Source: a virus | Direction: 5' to 3' (one strand) | DNA length: 31,791 nt | IMG/VR virus record: IMGVR_UViG_3300032086_000459 | Coordinates: 1-31,791 of that record | Shown here: piece by piece, positions 23,401 to 30,807 of the stretch | How the letters are laid out: each line of letters begins with the position of its first letter | How positions within the stretch are numbered: the stretch's first letter is position 1 | Program-made: the position numbers and the translations under genes | The notes under the pieces: model-generated | The model's input: only the letters and a program-made list of their open reading frames with translations | What the model was told of the DNA's origin: nothing | Database searches by the model: none

Positions 23401-24003
23401 ATGAGTGAAAATACCCAAAAACAAGTACCTCTTACTTCTACAAAACAATTAGAAACTATTAGACTTAACAATACCTTTTGTTCAATTATACACACCGATA
23501 TTTTAAGTAGTAAACAGTGTGATTTAATTACAAAAGAAATAGTACCTGAGTTATGGGTAGATGTTAATGCTAAAGGTGATTTAATTAAAAATATTAGACA
23601 ACAACCTTTACCTATTAACACAGATGGTTGGCCTTTAACACATATTTTAGCAGGATTAAAAGAGGCAGACAAAGAAAAATTTAAGTTTGATCTAAGAGGA
23701 TTTTTAGAAAATGACGCACCTACTTTATGGGAATATTCTAAAGGTAGTCATTATGATTTACATATAGATATAGGTAATAACTTTCCTACAAGAAAATTAA
23801 GTTTTATAGTTCAATTATCAGACTCAAAAGATTATGAGGGTGGTGATATAGAATTTTTAAATAGTAAAACAGATAAAGAACAACTAAGAAAAAAAGGTAA
23901 GTTAATTATTTTTCCTTCTTTCATAACACACAAAATTACTAAAATAACTAAAGGCACTAGACACGCTATAGTTGGATGGGTTCATGGTCCTACTTTCTTT
24001 TAA
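23401..24003 (+). CDS. 2-oxoglutarate/Fe(II) oxygenase (200 aa)
   Basis: The catalytic core is complete: HYDLHIDIG gives H121/D123, RKLSFIVQLSD and YEGGDIEFL are the core strands, KGKLIIFPSFITHKITKITK gives H177, and R187 lies ten residues later for 2-oxoglutarate. This is the prolyl 4-hydroxylase / PKHD-like jelly-roll family, which hydroxylates protein or small-molecule substrates. The N-terminal 100 residues vary and probably define the substrate. It is driven by a sigma70-type promoter rather than a late one, so early expression is predicted. It is followed by a second oxygenase two bases after its stop. Confidence 0.88.
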   Translation: MSENTQKQVPLTSTKQLETIRLNNTFCSIIHTDILSSKQCDLITKEIVPELWVDVNAKGDLIKNIRQQPLPINTDGWPLTHILAGLKEADKEKFKFDLRGFLENDAPTLWEYSKGSHYDLHIDIGNNFPTRKLSFIVQLSDSKDYEGGDIEFLNSKTDKEQLRKKGKLIIFPSFITHKITKITKGTRHAIVGWVHGPTFF

Positions 24004-24005
24004 AA

Positions 24006-24623
24006 ATGCCTACAATTACAGATAACTCTCGTATAGATAATTTATTTGGTGTAAAAATATTTTACAAAATACTTCCTAATTTAGAAGAAGAAAATAAAAA
24101 AATAATTAACAGACTTTATCTTATTAAAAAAAATGATCCTAAAGGTGTTAATAGATCAAATCAATTAGGTTGGCATAGTCATACAGACTTAATGCAATTT
24201 CCCGAATTAGATGAATTTAAAAAACATCTTAACTTTACTTTAGGTGAAATATTTACATATTACGATTACAAACATGGTTATAAATTAGAATTAGATACTT
24301 GTTGGGGTAATATTAATCCTAAATACGGTTTTAATACAACACACTCTCATCCAAGTTGTTTATGGTCAGGTGTTTATTATTTACAGGTTCCTGAAAACTG
24401 TGGAAATATATATTTTGTAGATCCAATTAAACCTAGAATACATTATGGCGCACAATATAATAACGAAAATAGTGAGTTAGCGTCAACATCTATTTTCTAT
24501 AAACCACAAGTTAGTAAGTTAATTATTTTTCCTGCATACTTAGAACACTTTGTTAGACCCAACTTATCAGACACAGATAGAATATCTTTATCTTTTAACA
24601 TAAGACTAAACGAATATAAATAG
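24006..24623 (+). CDS. Putative 2OG-Fe(II) oxygenase, TIGR02466-like (205 aa)
   Basis: I choose ATG 24006, two bases after the previous stop. An in-frame ATG at 23976 would lie within the upstream gene. The family signature is THSHPSCLWSGVYYLQVPE (H113/H115, about residues 112-130), GNIYFVDP, then KLIIFPAYLEHFVRPNLSDT with H181 and R192, ending ISLSFNIRL. This matches the 2OG-FeII_Oxy_5 / TIGR02466 type common in marine phages. The first metal pair reads HxH rather than HxD. WHSHTDL near residue 57 is the usual N-terminal motif. Cotranscribed with the preceding oxygenase. Confidence 0.85.
   Translation: MPTITDNSRIDNLFGVKIFYKILPNLEEENKKIINRLYLIKKNDPKGVNRSNQLGWHSHTDLMQFPELDEFKKHLNFTLGEIFTYYDYKHGYKLELDTCWGNINPKYGFNTTHSHPSCLWSGVYYLQVPENCGNIYFVDPIKPRIHYGAQYNNENSELASTSIFYKPQVSKLIIFPAYLEHFVRPNLSDTDRISLSFNIRLNEYK
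24615..24622 (+). promoter_or_regulatory. T4-type late promoter (TATAAATA)
   Basis: Exact octamer overlapping the last codons of the oxygenase (TAT AAA TAG), 19 bases before the ATG at 24641. AGGAGA (24630-24635) lies between, so the mRNA keeps a good Shine-Dalgarno. Confidence 0.65.
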
Positions 24624-24640
24624 TCTAATAGGAGATAGAT

Positions 24641-24991
24641 ATGGCAGTAACCGTAAAAACGGCAGAAAATTTTTCAATAGATCAAGGTGCAGATTTCAGT
24701 AGGACTTTAACAGTCACAACTGATGGCACAACAGCATACGACATATCAGGTTTAACTTTACAGGCACAAATGAGAAAATCTTTTGCGTCTTCAACTGCGT
24801 CAGCTACGTTTACTTGTACAATAGTCTCAGGTTCAGATGGCACATATAAATTAACTCTAACAGATACAGTGACAGCTGCTTTAGATGACGGCAGATACTT
24901 ATATGATGTTGAATTAATACTTGCAGATTCAACTATAGAAAAAGTACATCACGGTATTATTACTGTTAATCCAGAGGCAACAAAAATTTAA
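24641..24991 (+). CDS. Ig-like virion structural protein (116 aa)
   Basis: A strong AGGAGA fixes the start. The protein is one beta-sandwich domain: FSIDQGADFSRTLTVTTDGT, AYDISGLTLQAQMRKSF, GTYKLTLTDTVTAALDDGRY, LYDVELILAD, ending HHGIITVNPEATKI. The DQGADF, AQMRKS and GRYxYDVE motifs recur in Ig-like baseplate and fiber modules of marine phages (similar in plan to BppU N-terminal domains). The stop overlaps the next start (TAATG), so it probably works with the 482-residue fiber. Likely a decoration or fiber-attachment subunit. Confidence 0.75.
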   Translation: MAVTVKTAENFSIDQGADFSRTLTVTTDGTTAYDISGLTLQAQMRKSFASSTASATFTCTIVSGSDGTYKLTLTDTVTAALDDGRYLYDVELILADSTIEKVHHGIITVNPEATKI

Positions 24992-26439
24992 TGACTAAAA
25001 AGAAAACAGGACTAGAAAGTTTTTTTACTGATATTTCAGGTGTTGACTTTGTTGCAAAACTAGACGAAGAAAAAAAACAAAAAGAATTACAAAAGAAAAA
25101 ACAAATAGAAGAGGCTGCTGAAAAACAAAGAAAAATTATTGTTGAACAAAAAGAAAAAGATAAAAAAAGAAAATTAAATGAAACAAAAAAATTATCAGTA
25201 TTAGAAGATTTATTTGGCATACAAGAATTTAAAGAACAAATCAAAGAAACAATTGAAACTAACGCAAAAACTATAAATCAAAAATCACCAGCAGAAGAGA
25301 AAAAACTTTTAGAATCATTAGGAGATTTATATGGTTCTTTAACAGAATTTGCCAAAAAGAAACCTGTTAAGAAAAAAGAATATGTTAGAGAATATAAAGA
25401 TCCTCAATTAGGTAGTATTAAAGAAGGTGAATTTAAACCTCATAGAGTACAAACTTTATTTAATAATAATCTTGTAGATAAAGTAAATCAAATTGTAGAA
25501 AAAGATGAGAAACCTTATTGGCAATTAGGTATTGGTGAAAGTTTACCTGCAACTGAACATCACGTTAATACAAATCAAGTATATGAATTATTAACAAAAC
25601 GTGCAAATCAAATTAGAGAGCAAATTGAAACTAACGCTAATATGTCACTTGAAGAGTTGACACAAAGTTTCAATAAATTTAAACAATTAACAAGTTTACA
25701 ATTACAATCTATCGGTGGTGGTGGTTCTGTAAGAATATCTGAAATGGATGATGTTGATACATCAGCACAACAAGATGGATATGCTTTAAAATATAATGCA
25801 AGTACAGGACAATATGACTTTGGTGAAGTTGCAAGTGATCTAACTGCTGTTGATCAAAATATTATACCAGACGCTGACGGTACTAGAGATATTGGTTCAA
25901 CTGCAAAAGCATTTAACAATGGATATTTTAAAAATGTTTATGTAGAAGGAACTACATTAGAAGTAGATACAGATACAACATTAAAAGGCAGTACAACAAT
26001 TGGTGTGACTAGTGTTGACTCAACTGAAGACACACTTACAATTAACGCAAAAATTAATTCTAGTTTAGAACCATTAACAACACTTACACATGATATAGGT
26101 TCTCCTAATAGAAGATGGAGAGACATATATCTATCAGGTAATACAATTGACCTTGCAGGTGCAACTATATCAGGAGATGGTACAGGTGCAATTACAATAT
26201 CTGCTACAGGTGCAACTTTACCTGTTGGTTCAAAAGTAGGTACGGCTTCAATTGCAGCCTCAGACGCAAAAACAGGAGTAGTGACTAAAACAGTGCCTCT
26301 ATTTACACAGGCAGGTGGTTTATCAACTGCAGCAACTACATTTACTATGGCTGCAGGTTCTTCAAATGCCTCAGTATTTACTGCATTTACAAAGGCAAAC
26401 GGTACCGCACAAAGTAAATTTGAATTGTTTAGTTTTTAA
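24991..26439 (+). CDS. Fiber protein with N-terminal coiled coil (482 aa)
   Basis: Residues about 20-75 are a Lys/Glu/Gln coiled coil (KLDEEKKQKELQKKKQIEEA), with more charged helix to about 235. Then comes a fiber part with SIGGGGSVRISEMDDVDTS and DGYALKYNASTGQYDFGEV. Two DIGS repeats follow: TRDIGSTAKAFNNGYFKNVY (about 298-317) and HDIGSPNRRWRDIYLSG (about 365-381). These are typical of beta-helical marine phage fibers. The gene is placed shortly before gp13, where T4 has the whisker gene wac, and combines coiled coil with a fiber. It is therefore a candidate neck or collar fiber, but no wac foldon is visible. Confidence 0.75.
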   Translation: MTKKKTGLESFFTDISGVDFVAKLDEEKKQKELQKKKQIEEAAEKQRKIIVEQKEKDKKRKLNETKKLSVLEDLFGIQEFKEQIKETIETNAKTINQKSPAEEKKLLESLGDLYGSLTEFAKKKPVKKKEYVREYKDPQLGSIKEGEFKPHRVQTLFNNNLVDKVNQIVEKDEKPYWQLGIGESLPATEHHVNTNQVYELLTKRANQIREQIETNANMSLEELTQSFNKFKQLTSLQLQSIGGGGSVRISEMDDVDTSAQQDGYALKYNASTGQYDFGEVASDLTAVDQNIIPDADGTRDIGSTAKAFNNGYFKNVYVEGTTLEVDTDTTLKGSTTIGVTSVDSTEDTLTINAKINSSLEPLTTLTHDIGSPNRRWRDIYLSGNTIDLAGATISGDGTGAITISATGATLPVGSKVGTASIAASDAKTGVVTKTVPLFTQAGGLSTAATTFTMAAGSSNASVFTAFTKANGTAQSKFELFSF

Positions 26440-26450
26440 TAAAGAAAGGT

Positions 26451-26458
26451 TATAAATA
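26451..26458 (+). promoter_or_regulatory. T4-type late promoter (TATAAATA) abutting the next start
   Basis: Exact octamer ending 6 bases before the ATG at 26464. The predicted start is the A of the ATG. AAAGG (26445-26449) lies upstream of the octamer and would be missing from such a transcript. Confidence 0.65.
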
Positions 26459-26463
26459 TAGTT

Positions 26464-26880
26464 ATGAGTTCAAAAGTCCCTATAAGAACAGTATTCGACG
26501 GAGAAGGAAACGCAACAGGTTTAGCAGAATATCAATCTGGTGAATTTATACCTCTAACACATGGTGGTATAGGTGCCTCATTATCTATTGGTAGTGCTGG
26601 TCAAGTATTAAAAGTAAACTCAGGTGCTACTGCATTAGAATTTGGCTCAGTAGAAGCAGTTATTAATATTGATGGTGCAACTGATTTAACAAGTCAAACA
26701 TTAGTAGATAACGATCAACTTATTGCTTCTGATGGAGGCACTGAGGGTAGAATTAGATTATCTCAAATTAAGACTTATATTACGACTTCAAGTTTAGACA
26801 TTACAGGTTCTTTAAGTATTAATAGTGCTGAAGTATCAACTAAACCATTTGCAATTGCACAAGCAATAGCACTTGGTTAA
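26464..26880 (+). CDS. Short fiber-like protein with C-terminal tag (138 aa)
   Basis: The N terminus (VPIRTVFDGEGNATGLAEYQ, then SGEFIPLTHGGIGASLSIGS, AGQVLKVNSGATALEFG) is a common phage fiber unit (LTHGGTGA, GQVLKxxSGxTAL). The middle reads DGATDLTSQTLVDNDQLIAS and GTEGRIRLSQIKTYI. The last 16 residues (EVSTKPFAIAQAIALG) are shared with the 161-residue protein at 19399. It is immediately upstream of gp13, the wac position. Predicted minor fiber, possibly neck-associated. The shared tag suggests both proteins bind one partner. Confidence 0.7.
   Translation: MSSKVPIRTVFDGEGNATGLAEYQSGEFIPLTHGGIGASLSIGSAGQVLKVNSGATALEFGSVEAVINIDGATDLTSQTLVDNDQLIASDGGTEGRIRLSQIKTYITTSSLDITGSLSINSAEVSTKPFAIAQAIALG
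26830..26877 (+). repeat. C-terminal tag copy 2 (TKPFAIAQxIALG)
   Basis: Protein-level repeat of 19834-19881 at the end of the gene just upstream of gp13. Confidence 0.7.
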
Positions 26881-26883
26881 TCT

Positions 26884-26891
26884 TATAAATA
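26884..26891 (+). promoter_or_regulatory. T4-type late promoter (TATAAATA) for the neck genes
   Basis: Exact octamer 23 bases before the gp13 ATG. It drives gp13-gp14-gp15. Confidence 0.65.
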
Positions 26892-26910
26892 TACCTGAAA
26901 ACGAGGTATA
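26890..26910 (+). other. Leader hairpin covering the gp13 ribosome binding site
   Basis: TATACCT (26890-26896) pairs with AGGTATA (26904-26910) around GAAAACG. The 3' arm contains GAGG (26903-26906), the only Shine-Dalgarno for gp13. A transcript from the late promoter just upstream would start at about 26897 and lack the 5' arm. Only read-through mRNA could form the stem. Confidence 0.45.
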
Positions 26911-26913
26911 TTG

Positions 26914-27720
26914 ATGGCAACCCCAGCTACAAGAGAACAGTTAAAACAATACGCATTACGAACATTAGGTAAGCCTGTAATTGAAATTAACGTAGATGAC
27001 GCACAATTAGAAGATAGACTTGATGAAGCTCTACAATATTTTGCTCAATATCACTACGATGGTGTTGAAAGAGTATATTTAAAATATCAATTTACAGAAG
27101 CAGACAAAACAAGATTAACCTCAAACACGTCTGAAACAGTCACTAAAAATTCAGAAAGCACAACTTTTAAAACTCAAAACAATTATTTAATTGTACCTGA
27201 AGGTGTATTAGCAGTTAACAGAATTTTTAATCTTTCAGACAAAAGTAATTTAAATTTATTTGATGTAAGATACCAATTAAGATTAAATGACTTGTATGAT
27301 TTTTCTTCAACAAGTATTATTCACTATGATATGGTATTAAGACATTTAGATTTTTTAGACCATATTTTAGTTGGTGAAAAACCTTTAAGATTTAATCAAC
27401 ACAATAATAGATTATATATTGATATGGATTGGACTAATGATTTAACAGTTGGTGAGTATCTAGTAATAGAGTGTTATAGAAAATTAGATCCAAGTGTTAT
27501 GACAGATGTATTTAATGATATATTTTTAAAAAGATATGTCACAGCTTTGTTTAAAAAACAATGGGGTGCTAACTTATCTAAATTTAATGGTGTTGCAATG
27601 ATTGGTGGAGTGACACTTAATGGGCAACAAATTTATTCAGAAGCGCTACAGGATGTTGAAAAACTAGAACAAGAAATTAGAGGAACATACGAAACGCCTG
27701 TAACCTACATGATAGGATAA
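26914..27720 (+). CDS. 13: Neck protein gp13
   Basis: I use ATG 26914. A TTG at 26911 would add one residue and is less likely, as GAGG (26903-26906) fits the ATG with a 7-base gap. 268 residues against 309 in T4. The family start is plain: ATREQLKQYALRTLGKPVIE, then NVDDAQLEDRLDEALQYFAQ and YHYDGVERVYLKY. Later segments include LIVPEGVLAVNRIFNL, RYQLRLNDLYDF and FNDIFLKRYVTALFKKQWG. gp13 and gp14 close the filled head and form the connector to which the tail attaches. Transcribed with gp14 and gp15. Confidence 0.93.
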   Translation: MATPATREQLKQYALRTLGKPVIEINVDDAQLEDRLDEALQYFAQYHYDGVERVYLKYQFTEADKTRLTSNTSETVTKNSESTTFKTQNNYLIVPEGVLAVNRIFNLSDKSNLNLFDVRYQLRLNDLYDFSSTSIIHYDMVLRHLDFLDHILVGEKPLRFNQHNNRLYIDMDWTNDLTVGEYLVIECYRKLDPSVMTDVFNDIFLKRYVTALFKKQWGANLSKFNGVAMIGGVTLNGQQIYSEALQDVEKLEQEIRGTYETPVTYMIG

Positions 27721-27724
27721 TCAC

Positions 27725-28525
27725 ATGGCAGTAAATCATTATTTTCAAGGTGGTGATGGTATAGGAAACACCGCCGAAAAAAGATTACATGAAAATTTAA
27801 TTATTGAAGGTCTAAAAATATATGGCCATGATGTTTACTATTTACCAAGAACATTAGTTAACCAAGACTTAGTATTAGGTGAAGATGTATCTAGTAAATT
27901 TACATCTTCTTATCTAATAGAAATGTATATGGAAACAACTGAAGGTTTCCAAGGCGAACAAGAATTAGTATCTAAATTTGGTTTAGAGATTAGAGAAGAT
28001 ACAACATTTACAGTTGCAAAAAGACGTTGGGCAGACTCAGTAGATGATCCTGCAACATTAATAAAAGGTGGTAGACCTAATGAGGGTGACTTAATTTACT
28101 TCCCTCTAATGAATAGTTTTTTTGAAATACAGTTTGTTGAAGACCAAGAGCCGTTCTTTCAATTAGGTAATCTACCTGTTTATAAATTAAGATGTACTAG
28201 ATTTGAATATGCGTCTGAAAAAATTGATACAAATGTTTCTGATATTAATAAACTAGAAGACAACTTATCAGTAGATCAATTAAATCATCAATTTAGTTTA
28301 GAAACTGCAACAGATGGTGGTACTGGTGCAATATTACTTGAGTCATTAACTGGTGAAGTTAATTACTTAATTAATGAAGATTACAATATACAAACACAAA
28401 CAAGAGATTATGCTGACAATAGTACATACGAATCAGACGCAGGTTTTGGCACAACAAGTACAGCAGATGACATATTAGACTTTACAGAAAGAAACCCTTT
28501 TGGTGAAGTAGATGAAGGATTTTAA
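27725..28525 (+). CDS. 14: Neck protein gp14
   Basis: AGGA (27714-27717) precedes the ATG by 7 bases. 266 residues, close to T4 gp14 (256). Diagnostic segments are AVNHYFQGGDGIGNTAEKRL, HENLIIEGLKIYGHDVYYLP and RTLVNQDLVLGEDVSSKF, then FGLEIREDTTFTVAKRRW and RPNEGDLIYFPLMNSFFEI. The C-terminal part contains an acidic tail ending NPFGEVDEGF. gp14 pairs with gp13 at the portal/neck after packaging. The stop overlaps the gp15 start as TAATG, so the two are translationally coupled. Confidence 0.93.
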   Translation: MAVNHYFQGGDGIGNTAEKRLHENLIIEGLKIYGHDVYYLPRTLVNQDLVLGEDVSSKFTSSYLIEMYMETTEGFQGEQELVSKFGLEIREDTTFTVAKRRWADSVDDPATLIKGGRPNEGDLIYFPLMNSFFEIQFVEDQEPFFQLGNLPVYKLRCTRFEYASEKIDTNVSDINKLEDNLSVDQLNHQFSLETATDGGTGAILLESLTGEVNYLINEDYNIQTQTRDYADNSTYESDAGFGTTSTADDILDFTERNPFGEVDEGF

Positions 28526-29325
28526 TGTTCGGAAAACATTTTTACCATGAAAGTTTAAGAAAAATTGTAGTAGCATTTGGTACTATCTTTAATAATATTG
28601 TTATACACAGAAAAGATAGTAGTGGTAATGTTATACAATCATTAAAGGTACCACTTGCATATTCACCTAAAGAAAAGTTTTTAACAAGATTAGAACAACA
28701 ATCAAGTTTAGATAATAGAGAAGTTGCAATAACTTTGCCTCGTATGGGTTTTGAAATTGCAGGTCTTAATTATGACCCAACTCGTAAATTACAAAGACTT
28801 GGTAGATTTAAGGCAGTTAGAAGTGATCGTAGTGATGTAATGGATTATCAATACAATCCTGTGCCTTATAATATATCGTTTAACTTATATTCATTTACAG
28901 CAACTGCTGAAGGTGGATTACAAATTGTTGAACAAATATTACCATACTTTCAACCAGATTATACTATAACAGTAAATGCAATACCAACTATGGGTGTTAA
29001 ACGAGACGTGCCTGTAGTTTTAAACAGTGTTAATTACGAAGATACTTACGATGGTTCATTTACAACAAGACGAGCAGTAAATTACACTATGAATTTTACT
29101 GCAAAAACATATTTGTATGGTCCTGTTTATGCGAAAAGAGTTATCAAAGAAACACAGGCAGATAGTTATACAGATACAGAAAATAATCCAAAAAGAGAAC
29201 AAAGAATTATTGTTGTTCCTAATCCTACAAGTGCTGACGCAAATGATGACTTCGGGTTTACAACAACAATAACTAACTTTACAGACTCTAAAAACTATAA
29301 TCCTGAGACTGATACAGACGAATAA
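28525..29325 (+). CDS. 15: Tail completion / sheath terminator protein gp15
   Basis: AAGGA (28515-28519) lies inside the end of gp14. 266 residues (T4 gp15: 272). Diagnostic segments are MFGKHFYHESLRKIVVAFGT, IFNNIVIHRKDSSGN, VPLAYSPKEKFLTRL, NREVAITLPRMGFEIAGLNY and DPTRKLQRLGRF. They are followed by PYNISFNLYSFTATAEGGLQ and FQPDYTITVNAIPTMGVKRD. gp15 hexamers cap the sheath and tube and join the tail to the neck. It ends the neck operon; a late promoter-like octamer covers its stop before the halogenase gene. Confidence 0.93.
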   Translation: MFGKHFYHESLRKIVVAFGTIFNNIVIHRKDSSGNVIQSLKVPLAYSPKEKFLTRLEQQSSLDNREVAITLPRMGFEIAGLNYDPTRKLQRLGRFKAVRSDRSDVMDYQYNPVPYNISFNLYSFTATAEGGLQIVEQILPYFQPDYTITVNAIPTMGVKRDVPVVLNSVNYEDTYDGSFTTRRAVNYTMNFTAKTYLYGPVYAKRVIKETQADSYTDTENNPKREQRIIVVPNPTSADANDDFGFTTTITNFTDSKNYNPETDTDE

Positions 29326-29328
29326 ATA
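29321..29328 (+). promoter_or_regulatory. Late promoter variant (AATAAATA)
   Basis: NATAAATA match spanning the gp15 stop, 14 bases before the halogenase ATG. No Shine-Dalgarno is visible before that ATG. Confidence 0.45.
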
Positions 29329-29341
29329 CTAATATATTATT

Positions 29342-30799
29342 ATGAAAAAAAACTTTGTTATTTTAGGTGGTGGTACAGCAGGCTGGTTCACAGCTTTGTT
29401 TATCAAAAAAGTTAGGCCTAACGATAATGTATCTTTAATAGAAAGTACTAAAATTGGTACAATAGGTGTAGGTGAAGCTACAACACCTAATATAATAAAC
29501 TTTTTTCATTATCTAGGTATTTCTAAAGAAGAAGTAATCAAAAACACAAACGGAACAATCAAAAATGGTATCAGTTTTGAAAACTGGAATGGTGATGGTA
29601 AAAAATATTTTCATGCCTTTTATGAACATCTAACTGATTTTAAACTTGACCCTATATTTTCACACGATTGTTTTGAATTTTATTTAAAAAATTTAATTGC
29701 ACAAAATAAAAACTTAGATGATTATCAGTATTCATCTTTACTTTCATATCAAAATAAAGTAGATGACAAAAACATTTCTTACGCATTACATTTTGACGCA
29801 GGTATGTTGGCTGAGTTTTTAAAGAAAAAAGCATTAGAAAGAGGTATTACACACATTGACGCTGAGTTTGAAAGTTTAACTACAAATGATAAAAATGATA
29901 TTACAAGTATTACATTAAATAACAAACAAACAGTTAATTTAGATTTTATTTTTGATTGTTCAGGTATGGCAAGAAAAATTATAGGTGAACATTATAAACA
30001 AAAATGGATATCCTATAGAGATCATTTGCCTATGAAAAAGGCAATCATAATACCAAAAGAAAAAGAAGATTTATTTCCTTACACAAAAGCGATTGCTTTA
30101 AAACACGGATGGGTTTTTGAAATACCTTTACAACATAGAGTAGGTAGAGGATATATTTTTGACTCAGATTATATCAATGAAGAACAAGCACTTAAAGAAG
30201 TTGAAGAACATTACAATGAGAAAATAGAAGTAAAAAAAGTAATAGATTTTGACGCAGGTAGATTTAAAGATGTATGGATTAATAACTGTATTGCTATAGG
30301 TTTATCATCTACTTTTATAGAGCCATTAGAATCAACTTCATTGTTTTTAACAATAGAACAATTATTAGCATTAAATCATTTTCAAAATACTTGGTTTGAA
30401 AATAATAAACACGATAGAGAATTGTATAATGAATTGTGTAGTAAAAATATGCAAGAGACTTTAAATTTTGTTTACCTACATTACATCACTAAAAGAAAAG
30501 ACAGTCAATTTTGGATTGACTTTCCTAATAAACATAAACCACCTAAAGGTTATGAAGAGAAGATAAAACTTTTAAAAGAAAATAATTTTAGACATTTTGA
30601 TATTTTAGATTTTAAAGTGACTGCAAGTTTTAGAATGACAAGTTATATTCAAGTGGCACGTGGTTTAGATGTTGCTACAAAACCTATTAATGTTAAAAAT
30701 TTTGAAAACATTAGTCCTTCTATTGATGAATATAAAAAATTAATTGAATATCATGCTAAATACGCACCTACAATGGCTGAGTATTTAACAAAACTATAA
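29342..30799 (+). CDS. Flavin-dependent halogenase, tryptophan-halogenase family
   Basis: 485 residues. The FAD-binding Rossmann motif GGGTAGW is at about 9-15, followed by GVGEATTPN (about 42-50). K74 (GTIKNGISFENW) sits where the catalytic Lys of PrnA-type enzymes lies. WVFEIP (257-262) corresponds to the family's WxWxIP. SSTFIEPLESTSLFL supplies the Glu/Ser pair (E330-S331). These enzymes use FADH2, O2 and halide to make HOX, which is steered to the Lys. A cyanophage enzyme of this family that iodinates substrates (VirX1) has been described. This copy is placed between gp15 and gp16 in the late operon. No flavin reductase is seen here. Substrate unknown. Confidence 0.88.
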   Translation: MKKNFVILGGGTAGWFTALFIKKVRPNDNVSLIESTKIGTIGVGEATTPNIINFFHYLGISKEEVIKNTNGTIKNGISFENWNGDGKKYFHAFYEHLTDFKLDPIFSHDCFEFYLKNLIAQNKNLDDYQYSSLLSYQNKVDDKNISYALHFDAGMLAEFLKKKALERGITHIDAEFESLTTNDKNDITSITLNNKQTVNLDFIFDCSGMARKIIGEHYKQKWISYRDHLPMKKAIIIPKEKEDLFPYTKAIALKHGWVFEIPLQHRVGRGYIFDSDYINEEQALKEVEEHYNEKIEVKKVIDFDAGRFKDVWINNCIAIGLSSTFIEPLESTSLFLTIEQLLALNHFQNTWFENNKHDRELYNELCSKNMQETLNFVYLHYITKRKDSQFWIDFPNKHKPPKGYEEKIKLLKENNFRHFDILDFKVTASFRMTSYIQVARGLDVATKPINVKNFENISPSIDEYKKLIEYHAKYAPTMAEYLTKL

Positions 30800-30802
30800 A
30801 TA
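30795..30802 (+). promoter_or_regulatory. T4-type late promoter (TATAAATA) abutting gp16
   Basis: Exact octamer overlapping the halogenase stop and ending 6 bases before the gp16 ATG, so transcription should begin at the A of the ATG. No Shine-Dalgarno precedes gp16 (the bases are TACTCCT). Confidence 0.65.
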
Positions 30803-30807
30803 CTCCT

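Noticed and set aside
23976-24005. Upstream ATG adding ten residues to the TIGR02466-like oxygenase
   Set aside because: It overlaps the previous oxygenase. The ATG at 24006 directly follows its stop and gives a family-like N terminus.
26911-26913. TTG start for gp13
   Set aside because: The ATG immediately after it has better spacing from GAGG and the gp13 family begins with a short Met-Ala-type N terminus.
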